Of a stretch of 64,000 nt of DNA, positions 48,187 to 56,776 are shown piece after piece; within the stretch, counting starts at the first letter, position 1, and every line of letters starts with the position of its first letter. The DNA is from Oscillospiraceae bacterium (GTDB lineage Bacteria > Bacillota > Clostridia > Oscillospirales > SIG627): contig SVTC01000002.1 of assembly GCA_015063985.1 (NCBI GenBank), forward strand, positions 62,001 to 126,000. The letters are read 5' to 3'. The notes below the pieces were generated by a model. That model did no database searches. It was not told where the DNA came from and worked only from the letters and a program-made list of their open reading frames with translations. Both the position numbers and the translations under genes were made by a program.

Positions 48187-49874
48187 GTGAATTCGCCGGG
48201 ATCGTCGGAGGTAAAGGGCATTTGGATCTTAACGGTCTTGTAGGAGCCATACCAAGCGCTTGAGCTGTCGATGAGTATTTTGTTTACGCTGTTGTTAACT
48301 CTGCTGTTGCAGCCGTCTTCGGTGTTTTCGGGAAGCAGGGAGATCTTGGGCTTTAACATATTGAAGAAGGTCATATCAACGTTGTAGCCGTGGTGGGGAA
48401 GCTGGAAGATATCGCACTTGAGGACGCTTTCGTCGTAGGCATCGTTGCAGTAGTTAAATTCACCAACGGACATATCACCGCTTACCAGAAGGATCTGGCC
48501 GTCGATATAGAACTTCATAAGAAGGCTGGAATCGTTAAAATCGTTGAAGTTGTTGGGGATAACGTCTTCCTGGCTGCAGAGGAACTCGACCTTGATGTCG
48601 CCAAGATACATCGTGTCGCCTGTGTGGGGCTTTATGACCTCGGAGGACTCGTAGAAGCCCTTGATGGTGTTTCTCACGTTCTTGGTCTGACCGATGCAAT
48701 CGGGCTCGAACTGCTCGTAAATGGAATCGCTGGGGAAGTTGAAAATGAAGCGGTCAACGGTGATGGCGCTTGTTTTGCCGATGGATGAGAGTCCGTACAG
48801 AGCATAGCTGTGGTCGGGGTGAGCATGGGTCATTATCCAAGCGGCAACGTGGGGCTTTTGTCCCTCGGGAGTAAGGCTCTGGAGGAATTTTACTAAGTTT
48901 GCACTTTCGCTTGTCTGCGCGCCGTCGATGATTATAAAGCTGCCGTCCTTAAGCTGGATCACCATGGAAAGACCGAAGTTCTTGGTCTCCAGCATATAAA
49001 CGTCATTGGTCTTGGTAGTGTCTACCACTTGAGGCTCTTGGGGAAGCAGTGAGGTATATTCACCGAAGACGATCTTTGTCTGACCCCAATCGCTGTGGTG
49101 GGTAATGTGTATCTCAACGTTGTCCTTGATGTACTTTGCAAAGGAGTTGTTTCCGATGGTGTTGGAGCTGTGCAGGGTGTAGCCTTGGGAGGTAAGCTTC
49201 TGGGCATATGCATCCACGTCTGCTTTCTCGGTGTGGAGATAGCTCATAAGATAATAGCCGTCGCCGCAGTCGGTAACTCTGGGATCCTCATCTGTGGGAG
49301 TTTCGAAGGCGGGAATGTCGATGATCGCCATTTCGGCATCGGCAATGTATTCAAGCTCGCCGGGGACCGCCAAGGTCCCTGATTTTACGGAGGTCATATA
49401 GTTCTTTCTGAACCAGTTGCAGGCAATGGGAAGGTTCTCTTCAATTCCTGCGCCTATAGCTATACATCCGTCCTTGATGATAACGCCTACCTGAAACATA
49501 TCAAGCTTGCTGTAAAGCTCCTTGGAAAGCTCTCTTGAGGTGTTACCGATGATGATCTCGGTCTTACCCGGCGTTTTATTCATAACATCAAACTTAAGGC
49601 TGAGTCTTGTGCCCTTGACCTTTTTTGCAAGAGCGCTCATAAATTCGTTTGCTGCCTTTTCCTCTTGCCACTGAACCTTTGTGTTCACGATGATGTCGGT
49701 AGTGCATTCGCCGTCCTTAAACAGATAAATATCCGGAACCTTGGGCGCAGAGGAGCTCTGATCCTGAGTGCCGTTGTTGTTCTGAGGCGGTGTTGCGGTT
49801 CCTGTGGGATCGGCGGCAGTGCAAGAGCAAAGCACAGCCATAACACACAGTATAAGTGCGATGAATTTTTTCAT
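48168..49874 (-). CDS. lipoprotein with C-terminal metallo-beta-lactamase-fold domain
   Basis: Lipobox VLCSC; MBL motif AAWIMTHAHPDHSYAL; ILLVSGDMS; LPHHGYN (ComEC/Rec2-like MBL signature). Confidence 0.85.
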   Translation of the reverse strand: MKKFIALILCVMAVLCSCTAADPTGTATPPQNNNGTQDQSSSAPKVPDIYLFKDGECTTDIIVNTKVQWQEEKAANEFMSALAKKVKGTRLSLKFDVMNKTPGKTEIIIGNTSRELSKELYSKLDMFQVGVIIKDGCIAIGAGIEENLPIACNWFRKNYMTSVKSGTLAVPGELEYIADAEMAIIDIPAFETPTDEDPRVTDCGDGYYLMSYLHTEKADVDAYAQKLTSQGYTLHSSNTIGNNSFAKYIKDNVEIHITHHSDWGQTKIVFGEYTSLLPQEPQVVDTTKTNDVYMLETKNFGLSMVIQLKDGSFIIIDGAQTSESANLVKFLQSLTPEGQKPHVAAWIMTHAHPDHSYALYGLSSIGKTSAITVDRFIFNFPSDSIYEQFEPDCIGQTKNVRNTIKGFYESSEVIKPHTGDTMYLGDIKVEFLCSQEDVIPNNFNDFNDSSLLMKFYIDGQILLVSGDMSVGEFNYCNDAYDESVLKCDIFQLPHHGYNVDMTFFNMLKPKISLLPENTEDGCNSRVNNSVNKILIDSSSAWYGSYKTVKIQMPFTSDDPGEFTWEAQF

Positions 49875-49889
49875 TATTCTCTCTCCTTT

Positions 49890-51782
49890 TTAACTTTTAT
49901 AAATGTACGAAAGCGGATTAACTGCAGTACCGTTGGGCTTTCGTAATTCAAAATGGAAGTGCGGACCGGTGGTATAACCGGTATTGCCCGAATAGCCGAT
50001 AAGCTGACCCTGCTTAACTCGATCGCCCTTCTTTACGCAAAACTCGTCCAGATGGGCGTAATAGGTCTCGTAGCCGTTATCGTGCTTTATTCGGATAAGA
50101 TTTCCGAAGGTGGAGTAGCTTTCCGCAAATACTACCTCACCGGAAAGCGAGGCGTATATTTTTGAACGCATCGGAGCTTCGATGTCAAGTCCGTTATGGA
50201 AATCGTCGTTCTTTCCGTCTCCGTTCATATCTCTCCAGCCAAAATAAGAATTAATGGAGCTTTGTCTGGGCAGAATGAATACCTTCAGGCTGTTATTAAC
50301 GTTTTCCTCCGGCAGAGGCTTGGTTCCCACCTTTACTATCTGCGCGGTGGGAGAAGCGAATATCTGAGAGCTTACCGTTGATTTGGAGATCTGCTCTCCG
50401 TTGACGTAGGTATATCTTGTGGTCATGACCGCTTTTCCGTTTTTGCCCTTGACCGATATCTCCTCGCCGCCTACGTAGATATCAGGATCGTTTTCTCTGA
50501 CGGTTTCAAAGGGAAGATCGCCAACGGTGGTTATATCAACGTAGTAGCTGAAGGTAATGACCGTTCCGTCCATTTTATCGGGTATGGTGTTTGGACTGTC
50601 GTCGTAATAAAAATGAGTATTGGTAAAATCGGTATTGTACGCCGCGATCTTAGCCTTGTCATAGGCTTTTTTTCCGAGACTCGTGCAGAATCCCGCGCCA
50701 AGCCTACTGCAGGTGCCGTATATTGGAGTGTTTATTCTGTTTAGCACGTTAAGAAGGGAATATTCCGAGGAACCGTAAAGCAAAAACTCTGTCAGACCCT
50801 CGGTGTTAAGAAGCTTTTGCGTGGGGAAGGTTCCGGTTACTGTTCTTATAGAGCTGAAAACCTCCACTGTAAATCTGTCGTTTTTGCTTTGCTCAAGAGT
50901 CAATGCATCCTCTATTGCTTTCGTTATCTCATTTTCCGTCTTTGTTGCCGCCACAAGCTTATCGTCAACGTAGAGGCCGTATCCCGGGCGGATATACTCA
51001 CCCAAGGTGTCCATTAAGGAGTTATAAAGCTGACTTTTTGTAAGGAATTTATCCTTTTCGGAAAAATAATAGCTTATGTTATATGGGTACTTGAAGCTTC
51101 GTCCCAGAACACTGCTGGTTTTTTCCTCCACCTCTTTGACAGTGTCGTCAATAACGTCTATGGACTCAATAAGTCCAAGCTCTATCCCGTTTACCTGGGC
51201 GCCCAGAACAATGGGGGTATTGGCAACGCTGACCATATAAGAGAATATCACTATTGCAAAGATCGAAGGTATTATCACACCCAGATGTCTTCTTAAAAAG
51301 GCAAGATTATCCTTGGTGCTCTTAAGAAGGTTATCCCTTGCATAATTGAAGGAGAAAAAGCGCTTCATAGCACTGAATGGACGGACTAAGCGCTCGGGCG
51401 CATAGCTCAAAAGGTCAAAAAGAAGCTTCCAGCCTACGTGGTACACGGTTTTTTCCGCTGCCTCTCCCCAACCCTGAGGATGCTTGGGGATATCCCCGAG
51501 ATCTACCTTTACCCTTCGGATGCTTTCGTGATATCTGCAGCATACGCTGATGTAAAAGGCGGCAAAATATCTGTTAAAGACTCCGACCTGCTCTTTATCA
51601 AGGCTATCTGCCAATTGAGAAAAGCTTTTTTCACCGTCTCCGCGCTTTAGGGCTTTTACAAAACGAAGGGGCAACAGGGCACAATATTTTAAGGTATTAT
51701 AAAAACCGATGAAGATCTGTGTTACTCTTTCTACCGTATTTATACTGCCACCCCCTATGATAAACTCATATAATTTTATCAT
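49890..51782 (-). CDS. membrane-anchored M23 family peptidase (LytM domain) with G5-like region
   Basis: SYFGWRDMNGDGKNDDFHNGLDIEAPMRSKIYASLSGEVVFAESYSTFGNLIRIKHDNGYETYYAHLDEFCVKKGDRVKQGQLIGYSGNTGYTTGPHFHFELRKPNG; one TM near residue 170. The exact start is uncertain. Confidence 0.92.
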   Translation of the reverse strand: MIKLYEFIIGGGSINTVERVTQIFIGFYNTLKYCALLPLRFVKALKRGDGEKSFSQLADSLDKEQVGVFNRYFAAFYISVCCRYHESIRRVKVDLGDIPKHPQGWGEAAEKTVYHVGWKLLFDLLSYAPERLVRPFSAMKRFFSFNYARDNLLKSTKDNLAFLRRHLGVIIPSIFAIVIFSYMVSVANTPIVLGAQVNGIELGLIESIDVIDDTVKEVEEKTSSVLGRSFKYPYNISYYFSEKDKFLTKSQLYNSLMDTLGEYIRPGYGLYVDDKLVAATKTENEITKAIEDALTLEQSKNDRFTVEVFSSIRTVTGTFPTQKLLNTEGLTEFLLYGSSEYSLLNVLNRINTPIYGTCSRLGAGFCTSLGKKAYDKAKIAAYNTDFTNTHFYYDDSPNTIPDKMDGTVITFSYYVDITTVGDLPFETVRENDPDIYVGGEEISVKGKNGKAVMTTRYTYVNGEQISKSTVSSQIFASPTAQIVKVGTKPLPEENVNNSLKVFILPRQSSINSYFGWRDMNGDGKNDDFHNGLDIEAPMRSKIYASLSGEVVFAESYSTFGNLIRIKHDNGYETYYAHLDEFCVKKGDRVKQGQLIGYSGNTGYTTGPHFHFELRKPNGTAVNPLSYIYKS

Positions 51783-51804
51783 ATTTTGCTCATTTTGTCA
51801 ACCT

Positions 51805-52000
51805 GAGAAGTTTTCCCCATCTTGTGAAAAAGACTGTGGAAAAAGTATGAGTTGGTGGAAAAACTTTTTGTAAAAATATGGCCGTTTTTGGGTTTTTCAC
51901 AGCTTTGAAATCCTCGAAAAGTCCTTGAAACGTGGGTTTTTCACCGATGTTTTCCACAGTTTGGGGAAAAGTGTTTTCTTAAATGAGTAAAAGTGGAAAA
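51805..52000. promoter_or_regulatory. cluster of DnaA-box-like (TTTTCCACA/TGTGGAAAA) sites
   Basis: TGTGGAAAA 51835, GGTGGAAAA 51854, TTTTTCACA 51893, TTTTTCAC 51937, TTTTCCACA 51950, AGTGGAAAA 51992, plus TTTTCCCCA near 51811. Confidence 0.55.
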
Positions 52001-52084
52001 GGGAGTTTTCCCCCAAGAGAGCTCGGATTTTCACTGTATTTTGGCTTTGGCATATAATGATAAAAAATCCAAAAGGAGTAAAAT

Positions 52085-54442
52085 ATGAGCGCAGATCTTA
52101 GAGTTGCTCTTTCGGCGGCAGACGAGGCTTTTCCCGTAACGGGAAGCACGGTTACCGTTCTGAGCCTTGACGGCAGAGAGCTTTACAGCGAAATCGTTTC
52201 AAGTGAAAGCGAAGGAAGATCGGGTCCCTTCAGGCTTTTTACACCCGATATTTCCTCAGATGAGCCCGATGATGGCGGTCCCAAGCCCTACTCAAAATAC
52301 ACGGTTACAATAAAAAGCAAAAGATATTACAACATTCGTATTGAGGGCGTTCAAATGTTTGACGGCTTCGATTCGACCCTGCCCGTGTGGATGATCCCTC
52401 TGCCCGAGGAGGGAGTGGACCCGGATGCTTACCCCGAAAAGCTCTACGTCATCGGTGACAACGTGCTGAATTCGTCTTCTCCCCGTCCAGATTCCCAAAC
52501 TCAGCCCGACTCCTACCTTCCCGCTATTCTGGAAAGCGTATACGTCCCCTCCCGAATAAGGGTCCACCTGGGTGCGCCGGATTCCGATGCCCAAAACGTC
52601 AGTGTAAGCTTTCCCGACTACATCAAAAACGTTGCCTCAAGCGAGATCTATCCCACCTGGCCGGAGGAATCTCTTCGCGCCAATATCATTGCACAGATAT
52701 CTCTTGCTCTTAACAGGATCTTCACAGAGTGGTATCCATCCCGCGGCTATAATTTTGATATTACTAACTCCACTGCCTACGATCAGTATTTTGTGTACGG
52801 CAGAAATATTTTCGACAGTGTAAGCCGTATAGTGGACGAGATATTCTCCACTTACCTTCGCCGCCCCGGCAGAATTGAACCCTTTTTTGCCGAATACTGC
52901 AACGGTACCAGCGTTTCCTGCGCGGGTATGAGCCAATGGGGCACGGTCTCCCTCGCTCAGCAGGGGCTTGATGCCGAAAGTATTCTCCAATTCTACTACG
53001 GTGACGTTGAAACAGTGGTAACGGATGACGTGCGTCAAATAGAGGAAAGCTATCCCGGCTTCCCTCTCAGAGTAGGCTCCTCCGGTGATGACGTTCGTAC
53101 TCTCCAGGAGCAGCTCAACAGAGTTGCCATAAACTACCCGTCTGTCGGCCTTACTCCCTCTGACGGTATCTTCGGCGAAGACACAAGGCGCTCGGTTATT
53201 AATTTCCAGCGGCTTTTCGTGCTCTCTCCCGACGGTGTTGTGGGCAGAGCTACCTGGTACAGACTGAGTTATATTTATGCCGCCATTAAAAAGCTTGCCG
53301 AGCTTACCAGCGAGGGACAGAGGGAGGAATACAATACCACCCAATACCCCGGCTTTATTCTCAGGCGCGGCTCCCGCGGCAGTGAGGTACAGCAGATACA
53401 GTTTTATCTCTCCCGCATAGCACTGTTCAATCCCGCTATTGCCGAGGTGAAGATCGACGGCATCTACGGACTTACCACTCAAAATGCAGTTCTTGCCTTC
53501 CAGCGATATTACGGCTTGGAGGTTGACGGAGTTGTGGGTAAAAGCACCTGGGATAAGATCGCGTCTGTATATTTGGGGACTGAGGATTCTCCCGAAGCGC
53601 CTGCCCGTGTCCGTCCGTATCCGGGTACTCCCGTTTCCTCTGGCTCACGCGGTGAAAACGCAAAATACGTTCAGATACTTTTAAACTACGTTACCTCAGC
53701 CTTTCCGGGATTGAAAAAGGTCGTGGCAGACGGAGTTTTCGGGCGGCTCAGCGTGGATGCTCTCAAGGATTTTCAATCCCTTTTCGGACTCAGCGCAGAC
53801 GGCGTTGCCGGCAGGCTTACCTGGGACGTTCTTAACAGAGTTTATCTCGCCGTTTCCAAAAACTGCATAGAGTCCGCTCCCAACGCCTCTGATATCAAGC
53901 CTTATCCCGGCTACGTTATCTACGTTGGCTCCGCAGGAAGCAACGTGCGATATATTCAGAATATTCTTAGGACCATCAGTAATATTTTCGTTCCCCTTGG
54001 ACCGATATCCGTGGACGGTGTTTTCGGCAGGTCCACTCAGAATAAAATAAAGACCTTCCAATCCCTTTTCGGTCTTTCCTCCGACGGAAGCGTGGGCAAA
54101 ATTACTTGGGACAAGCTGAATCGCATTTACAGCGCCGTTCTTGCAGGCTGCTTTGCACCCGCAAGGCTTGATGCTTCGGCTCTGACTACTCTCTCTCCCG
54201 TTGATTCTTTGCCGCCGCTTCCTCTCTTCAGAGGCTCGCCTATTTGTGTCGGAGCCTTCGGTGAGTCAGTTCTTGAATTCAAGCGCTTATTCCTGTTTAA
54301 GACGGGCATTTCCTTAGGGGATTCCGCTTTATTTGGCTTGAAAAGCGCCGCAATATTGAGAAAATTTCAGCTCGACCATTCCTTAGAGCCTACTGCTATC
54401 CTTGATGAAGCTACTTTTTCATATCTCTATGAAGAAGTATAA
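52085..54442 (+). CDS. SpoIID/LytB-like domain protein with four PG_binding_1 repeats and a degenerate fifth
   Basis: YPTWPEESLRANIIAQISLALNR..FDITNSTAYDQYFVYGRNIFDSVSRIVDEIFSTYL..CAGMSQWGTVSLAQQGLDAESILQFYYG; repeated YPG..(L/V)..GS.G..V...Q..L....DG(I/V)(F/Y)G..T...(V/K)..FQ...L..DG.VG..TW. Confidence 0.9.
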   Translation: MSADLRVALSAADEAFPVTGSTVTVLSLDGRELYSEIVSSESEGRSGPFRLFTPDISSDEPDDGGPKPYSKYTVTIKSKRYYNIRIEGVQMFDGFDSTLPVWMIPLPEEGVDPDAYPEKLYVIGDNVLNSSSPRPDSQTQPDSYLPAILESVYVPSRIRVHLGAPDSDAQNVSVSFPDYIKNVASSEIYPTWPEESLRANIIAQISLALNRIFTEWYPSRGYNFDITNSTAYDQYFVYGRNIFDSVSRIVDEIFSTYLRRPGRIEPFFAEYCNGTSVSCAGMSQWGTVSLAQQGLDAESILQFYYGDVETVVTDDVRQIEESYPGFPLRVGSSGDDVRTLQEQLNRVAINYPSVGLTPSDGIFGEDTRRSVINFQRLFVLSPDGVVGRATWYRLSYIYAAIKKLAELTSEGQREEYNTTQYPGFILRRGSRGSEVQQIQFYLSRIALFNPAIAEVKIDGIYGLTTQNAVLAFQRYYGLEVDGVVGKSTWDKIASVYLGTEDSPEAPARVRPYPGTPVSSGSRGENAKYVQILLNYVTSAFPGLKKVVADGVFGRLSVDALKDFQSLFGLSADGVAGRLTWDVLNRVYLAVSKNCIESAPNASDIKPYPGYVIYVGSAGSNVRYIQNILRTISNIFVPLGPISVDGVFGRSTQNKIKTFQSLFGLSSDGSVGKITWDKLNRIYSAVLAGCFAPARLDASALTTLSPVDSLPPLPLFRGSPICVGAFGESVLEFKRLFLFKTGISLGDSALFGLKSAAILRKFQLDHSLEPTAILDEATFSYLYEEV

Positions 54443-54542
54443 GTAAGAAAAAAGAAAAAGCCGACTTTTAGAGCGTCACGCTAAAGGACAGTTTGGGGAA
54501 ATACGGCATATCTCGAAAGAGGTATGCCGTGTTTTGCGTTTG

Positions 54543-54855
54543 TGGACACAAATGCAGTGCTTGTCAGGAAAATTGACAAGTTATAGGTGAACATAAAAAG
54601 GCTCCCTCCGGGAGGGAGCTCCCGACGGAGTCGGGTGAGGGAGAGCGCGTTACAATAAGGTTTATCTAAATTTAAGTCACGCAGGCTCCTTCCGTCACGC
54701 TACGCAGCGAACCCCCAAAGCTCATTTCATTCGCTTCGGGGAACCCCTGCCGTGTGCCACCGTCTCGCTACGGCTCGGTCACGCTCGGGCTCTGACACCA
54801 CACCGTGGTGTCATTCACTACCCTCGCGCCGCTTCGCTACCTCCCGGAGGAAGGC
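54543..54855 (+). repeat. GC-rich palindromic intergenic repeat, copy 2 (with extra internal segment)
   Basis: Same order of segments as 46743-46990, with extra CGTCTCGCTACGGCTCGG...CCGCTTCGCTA before CTCCCGGAGGAAGGCT. Confidence 0.9.
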
Positions 54856-54900
54856 TTTTTTACCTCCCGGAAGGTAATGGAATAAACTTCTCGAAATATG

Positions 54901-54929
54901 TTTACAAATCGCAAAAAATGTGATATAAT
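54901..54929 (+). promoter_or_regulatory. sigma-A-type promoter
   Basis: TTTACA-17 bp-TATAAT, ending 6 nt before the inverted-repeat element. Confidence 0.7.
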
Positions 54930-54935
54930 AGTTAT

Positions 54936-55091
54936 GCCAAACAAATTTAATAGTAGAATTAGCGGTATCTTTTTCTTTATGGGATAATTATACCCTTTTT
55001 TCGCCATAATCATTTTTAGAATTTGGTAAAAGCGCAAATTCCGAGTAGTGATTATGGTAGAGATACTCTAATTCTATTAAATTTGTTTGGC
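54936..55091 (+). ncRNA. candidate structured RNA (or palindromic MITE-like element)
   Basis: Outer arms GCCAAACAAATTTAATAG..AATTAG..GTATCT / AGATACTCTAATTCTATTAAATTTGTTTGGC, inner CCATAATCA/TGATTATGG (55004/55049), innermost GAATTTG/CAAATTC (55019/55035). Confidence 0.5.
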
Positions 55092-55117
55092 GACAATCGG
55101 AGTTGGCGTTTTTCGGA

Positions 55118-55151
55118 GCGTTGACTACGGTTGACGCTCTTTTTATTTTAT
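55118..55151 (+). terminator. terminator-like hairpin after the structured element
   Basis: GAGCG TTGACTACGGTTGA CGCTC TTTTTATTTTA. Confidence 0.5.
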
Positions 55152-55177
55152 ATTTATCTTTTGAAGGGAAAAATGAG

Positions 55178-55645
55178 ATGAAAAAAATTGTATCACTTGC
55201 ACTTGTTCTTAGCACGTTACTGTGTGCATTCACTTTGACTTCTTGCGGTTCGAATAAAAAAGAAGAAGTATTTTATAATCTTGTGGACGAAACAAAGGAA
55301 TTACTTGATATTGTAGCAGATGATATTTATTCATACTGGTATGATTGTATTTATGAAGATAAGTATCTTGATAACATTTCTTATGCTGTTGCCTGTGCAA
55401 AAAGCGATAACGAAGAAAACATTAATACCATTGAGGAAAACACTACAAAAATCAAGGATCTCTACAAGGAAATAAAAGATGGAAAATTACGCTCTGAAGC
55501 AAAAGCTGTAATGCAAGCATATAATGATTACTATACTTTAATTGTTGAAGTTAGTGGCTCATTCAATTCGTATTCCGCAAGTAAAGAAACTTATAAAAAA
55601 GAACTTGCCAGCGCAATAGACGATTTTTATTTTGAGCTTAATTGA
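55178..55645 (+). CDS. small lipoprotein of unknown function
   Basis: MKKIVSLALVLSTLLCAFTLTSC|GSNKK lipobox; start at 55178 with GAAGGG RBS-like. Confidence 0.7.
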   Translation: MKKIVSLALVLSTLLCAFTLTSCGSNKKEEVFYNLVDETKELLDIVADDIYSYWYDCIYEDKYLDNISYAVACAKSDNEENINTIEENTTKIKDLYKEIKDGKLRSEAKAVMQAYNDYYTLIVEVSGSFNSYSASKETYKKELASAIDDFYFELN

Positions 55646-55704
55646 TTATAGATTGCAAAATCGATAAGAACACTTTCTTATCCGCTTTTGATTTTGCGTC
55701 AAAA

Positions 55705-55748
55705 CAAAAAAAGGACGAGGAATTTCAATAATTCTTCGTCCTTTTCCT
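55705..55748. terminator. bidirectional intrinsic terminator
   Basis: AAAAAAAGGACGAGGAATT TCAAT AATTCTTCGTCCTTTTCC. Confidence 0.75.
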
Positions 55749-55824
55749 GTCGGTAGGTAACATATTCTATTAATTTTCAAAAACCGTCCTTAAGAGTACG
55801 TCCCATTTTAGTCGGCTTTTATTA

Positions 55825-56403
55825 TTATACGTTCTTTAAGTAAGGCACAAGAGCTGAGTAGCAGACCTTGAAGACGTGCACGCGAGTGTCCTCGTTGTTT
55901 TCAACGTCTCCGTTGAAAACCTTGACTGCGAAATCCAAAACTGTATTAAGTACGTGATTTATAAGCATCCACACGTTTGCCTTGGGCTTGAATAAGGGAG
56001 TGAGCTTCTCCACTACTCCGCCAAATCTGTGGGCATGCTCTTCAAAGGAATGCTTCTTGAAGTAGGGAGAATAATAATAGCGGATAAAAGCAAGACATTT
56101 ATTCTGATTTCCCAATACAAAGCTCCATAGCTTGCAGAAGCTCAAATAGAATGCCTCCTCGGAATGCTCCTTATCCGCTACAAGGTTGATGCTATCTTCG
56201 ATGCATTTAAGAAGCTCATCATCAAGAAAGGAAAACGTATTCTTAAACAGATCCTCTTTGTCCAGAAAAACTCTATAAATATACGCCTCATTGATCTTTG
56301 CACCGCCTGCAACTACCTTTGTGGTAGTTTTGTCTATACCGAGAGTTCCTATTGCATTTACTGTACTGTCTAACAATGCAACTCTCATTTCGTCCAGTGT
56401 CAT
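55825..56403 (-). CDS. TetR/AcrR-type transcriptional regulator
   Basis: LLDSTVNAIGTLGIDKTTTKVVAGGAKINEAYIYRVFLDKEDLFKNTF N-terminal HTH. Confidence 0.8.
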   Translation of the reverse strand: MTLDEMRVALLDSTVNAIGTLGIDKTTTKVVAGGAKINEAYIYRVFLDKEDLFKNTFSFLDDELLKCIEDSINLVADKEHSEEAFYLSFCKLWSFVLGNQNKCLAFIRYYYSPYFKKHSFEEHAHRFGGVVEKLTPLFKPKANVWMLINHVLNTVLDFAVKVFNGDVENNEDTRVHVFKVCYSALVPYLKNV

Positions 56404-56776
56404 AATTGATCCTCCGTTTGTTTCTTCTCTCTCATATAATATATTCTAACATATTATATATACTTAATCAAGTGTTATTTTAGAAAAAATTCGTTATAAA
56501 TGCATATTTTTTTCGTGTTTTTGCCCCTTTTTATGTAGTGTTTATTATACAAATTGCTGAAAATTATTAAAATTAAAGAAATCAAAAGAGATTGCATATT
56601 GAAAAGCGGAAGGCCGTAATTCCTTCCGCTTGCCGAAGATTATTAAGACGTTTATGAGTTGGGGCACAATGTGTGCCGAAATCTTGTCAACGACAAGTTT
56701 TTTGGTCCCGGTATTTTAACCGTTAAAAATGTAGTGAATGAATATGCGGTATATTTTCCTTTTATATAGCGGATAT

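Noticed and set aside
54936-55091. Transposon or integron remnant
   Set aside because: Inverted arms are present but no transposase, and no clear target-site duplication in the flanks (AGTTAT / GACAAT); kept instead as a candidate RNA or MITE.
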